A stretch of DNA of 32,292 nucleotides from an uncultured Muribaculaceae bacterium (lineage in GTDB: Bacteria > Bacteroidota > Bacteroidia > Bacteroidales > Muribaculaceae). The notes beneath the pieces were generated by a model that saw only the letters and a list, made by a program, of their open reading frames with translations, was not told the DNA's origin and searched no databases. The stretch is from positions 1-32,292 of the forward strand of contig CALUNI010000016.1 in assembly GCA_944321905.1 (NCBI GenBank), given 5' to 3'. The position numbers and the translations under genes are program-made. This document shows, piece after piece, positions 31,105 to 32,292 of the stretch. Within the stretch, counting starts at the first letter, position 1; every line of letters begins with the position of its first letter.

Positions 31105-32004
31105 ATGAGATACTGTTGTTTTATTTTGTTGTTATTGCTGCATATTCAAGGCATGTATGCACAAAGCAGCGATATTGGCATTGCCGTTGCGATGCCAAGC
31201 GAATGCCAACTTGACAATAATACGAAATCCATTTTAAAAAACAAGCTTCTTAGGATTATATCGTCTCAAGGTGTGGCCGGCATCGAGTGTGGGGCAATTG
31301 TTATTGTGCCGGATGTCGATGTGGCCAATTACAATACAATCGGCGGTGGAATGAGGCGCATCACGTCGGTAGAATTGGAAATAACGGTTTCGGTAAGAAA
31401 TATGATTACGAATACGATATTTAATGCCACACAAATTCACGTAACAGGCGAAGGATACTCTGATATAGAAGCCAAGCGCTCGGCGATTAATAAGATAAAC
31501 GTGAATTCATCGGAATACGCACAGTTTGTAAAAGAATCAAAAACAAAGATATATGATTACTACGATGCCAATACTTCGGTCTTGCTGTCAAAAGCCAAGA
31601 CATTGGCCTCTCAGCAATTATATGATGAAGCACTTGCCTTGCTTGCTTCATATCCCGAGTCGTTGCCAGGCTATGCAAAAATTTCAGATGCCATGGTTTC
31701 GATATTTGAGCAATACCAAGGTCAGATATTGCTCTCGGCACAGGCTGCTTATTCCCGACGTGATTATGCCGAAGCGGCAGAACTTGCAGCAACGATTAGT
31801 GCGCAAAGTAAATGTGCGCCACAAGCCAAAGCCTTGTTGGATAAAATAAATAAAAGCGAAGATAAGCTGTATAATGATATGCTTGCTAAGGAAAGGGAGG
31901 AAATTCAGTCGAAAGAACGCATCAGGTTGGCACAAATAAAAGCCATAGAGAATGTTGCCACTGCATATTTTCAACGCCAGAGCGAATATATTTTCTTTTG
32001 GTAA
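31105..32004 (+). CDS. exported helical-repeat protein, last gene of the envelope operon
   Basis: A 299-residue protein with a signal peptide (YCCFILLLLLHIQGMYAQ). The first 120 residues form a beta/alpha domain with an LPP20-like stretch GEGYSDIEAKRSAINKI. The second half has TPR-like paired helices (ASQQLYDEALALLASYP and AYSRRDYAEAAELAATIS). It closes with a charged coiled coil (LAKEREEIQSKERIRLAQIK) and an aromatic tail YIFFW. I do not recognise a named family. The mix of a CsgG/LPP20-type head with a scaffold tail suggests an assembly role. A strong terminator follows at 32027-32063. Confidence 0.78.
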   Translation: MRYCCFILLLLLHIQGMYAQSSDIGIAVAMPSECQLDNNTKSILKNKLLRIISSQGVAGIECGAIVIVPDVDVANYNTIGGGMRRITSVELEITVSVRNMITNTIFNATQIHVTGEGYSDIEAKRSAINKINVNSSEYAQFVKESKTKIYDYYDANTSVLLSKAKTLASQQLYDEALALLASYPESLPGYAKISDAMVSIFEQYQGQILLSAQAAYSRRDYAEAAELAATISAQSKCAPQAKALLDKINKSEDKLYNDMLAKEREEIQSKERIRLAQIKAIENVATAYFQRQSEYIFFW

Positions 32005-32026
32005 TTAGCGGATGGCGATAAATGAA

Positions 32027-32063
32027 AACGAATCCCCAATGTCATAAATTTTGGGGATTCGTT
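32027..32063. terminator. bidirectional terminator between the envelope operon and asnS
   Basis: Perfect 13-bp arms AACGAATCCCCAA (32027-32039) and TTGGGGATTCGTT (32051-32063) with an 11-nt loop, followed by CAATTTTT on the plus strand. On the minus strand the complement of GAAAA follows, giving TTTTC. It serves two convergent transcripts. Confidence 0.8.
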
Positions 32064-32082
32064 CAATTTTTATAAATGCTTT

Positions 32083-32292
32083 TTAGAATTCCGCATTCTT
32101 TGGGGTGCGCGGGAACGGTATGACATCTCGTATATTCGTCATGCCGGTCACAAACATTATTAAACGTTCAAAACCAAGTCCGAAGCCGGAATGAGGAACA
32201 GTGCCGAAACGTCGTGTGTCGAGGTACCACCACATATCCTTCATGGGGATGTGCAGCTCTTCGATACGGGCAAGCAACTTGTCGTAATCGGC
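32083..32292 (-). CDS. asnS: asparaginyl-tRNA synthetase, C-terminal part
   Basis: Seventy codons are in the window, open at the right edge, so the gene starts beyond it. The visible end contains class II synthetase motif 3, [18 protein letters not shown], followed by [18 protein letters not shown]. This carboxyl end, with [11 protein letters not shown], separates asparaginyl- from aspartyl-tRNA synthetases. The enzyme charges tRNA-Asn in the cytoplasm. The gene converges on the envelope operon and shares the terminator at 32027-32063. Confidence 0.95.
   Translation of the reverse strand, partial: ADYDKLLARIEELHIPMKDMWWYLDTRRFGTVPHSGFGLGFERLIMFVTGMTNIRDVIPFPRTPKNAEF

Noticed and set aside
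1-32292. CRISPR array, insertion sequence, prophage or integrase
   Set aside because: No regularly spaced direct repeats, transposase or recombinase motifs, or tRNA-flanking repeats were found on either strand.

Overview
The window looks like chromosomal DNA from a Bacteroidota species of the order Bacteroidales. Muribaculaceae is my best guess, but that is inference from protein style only. Three things point this way. Several promoters fit the Bacteroidetes -33 TTG / -7 TAnnTTTG pattern. Exported proteins have signal peptides ending in the 'AQ' style. The gene families are typical of the group: a multi-repeat DUF349 protein, a HisIE–FtsE-like–DnaB run, DUF5723 and OmpP1/FadL-type barrels, and a DUF6175-like protein. 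I see no insertion sequence, phage gene, tRNA, rRNA or CRISPR array.

Layout. 1-5.4 kb (+): DUF349 protein; a WcaJ-type sugar-phosphate transferase carrying a nine-G tract; RecQ helicase. 5.4-8.5 kb (+): hisIE, an ftsE-like ATPase and dnaB, probably one operon behind a clear promoter at 5489-5518. 8.5-12.5 kb (-): cysK, radC, a family 2 glycosyltransferase and ald, with a strong hairpin after ald. 12.7-14.3 kb (+): a cytidylate-kinase-like protein, then a terminator hairpin directly against the menA start. 14.35-18.35 kb (-): a surface-type lipoprotein, a DUF5723 barrel and a tRNA-dihydrouridine synthase in one operon. 18.57-22.35 kb (+): an unusual exported Tyr/Trp/His-rich then Arg/Asn/Ser-rich protein, an OmpP1/FadL-type barrel, and the RdgB/HAM1 pyrophosphatase. 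22.4-24.9 kb (-): a small accessory-looking stretch with a barrel, a 60-residue lipoprotein, the remnant of a family 4 glycosyltransferase and an outer-membrane phospholipase A. 25.1-27.85 kb (+): a large TPR protein and a uracil-DNA-glycosylase-superfamily protein.

27.85-32.3 kb: a 504-base stretch without a gene holds what appears to be a structured RNA of about 200 nt. It is a long rod with a closing stem, a central bubble and an apical hairpin, followed by a T tract, and it is best explained as a 6S-like RNA. Next comes a tight five-gene operon of exported proteins: a helical protein, a CsgG/FlgT-like protein, an LPP20-like protein, a DUF6175-like protein and a repeat protein. The operon ends at a strong bidirectional terminator shared with the 3' end of asnS on the other strand. 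This operon is the best candidate here for an undescribed envelope system, and the RNA beside it is the best non-coding candidate.
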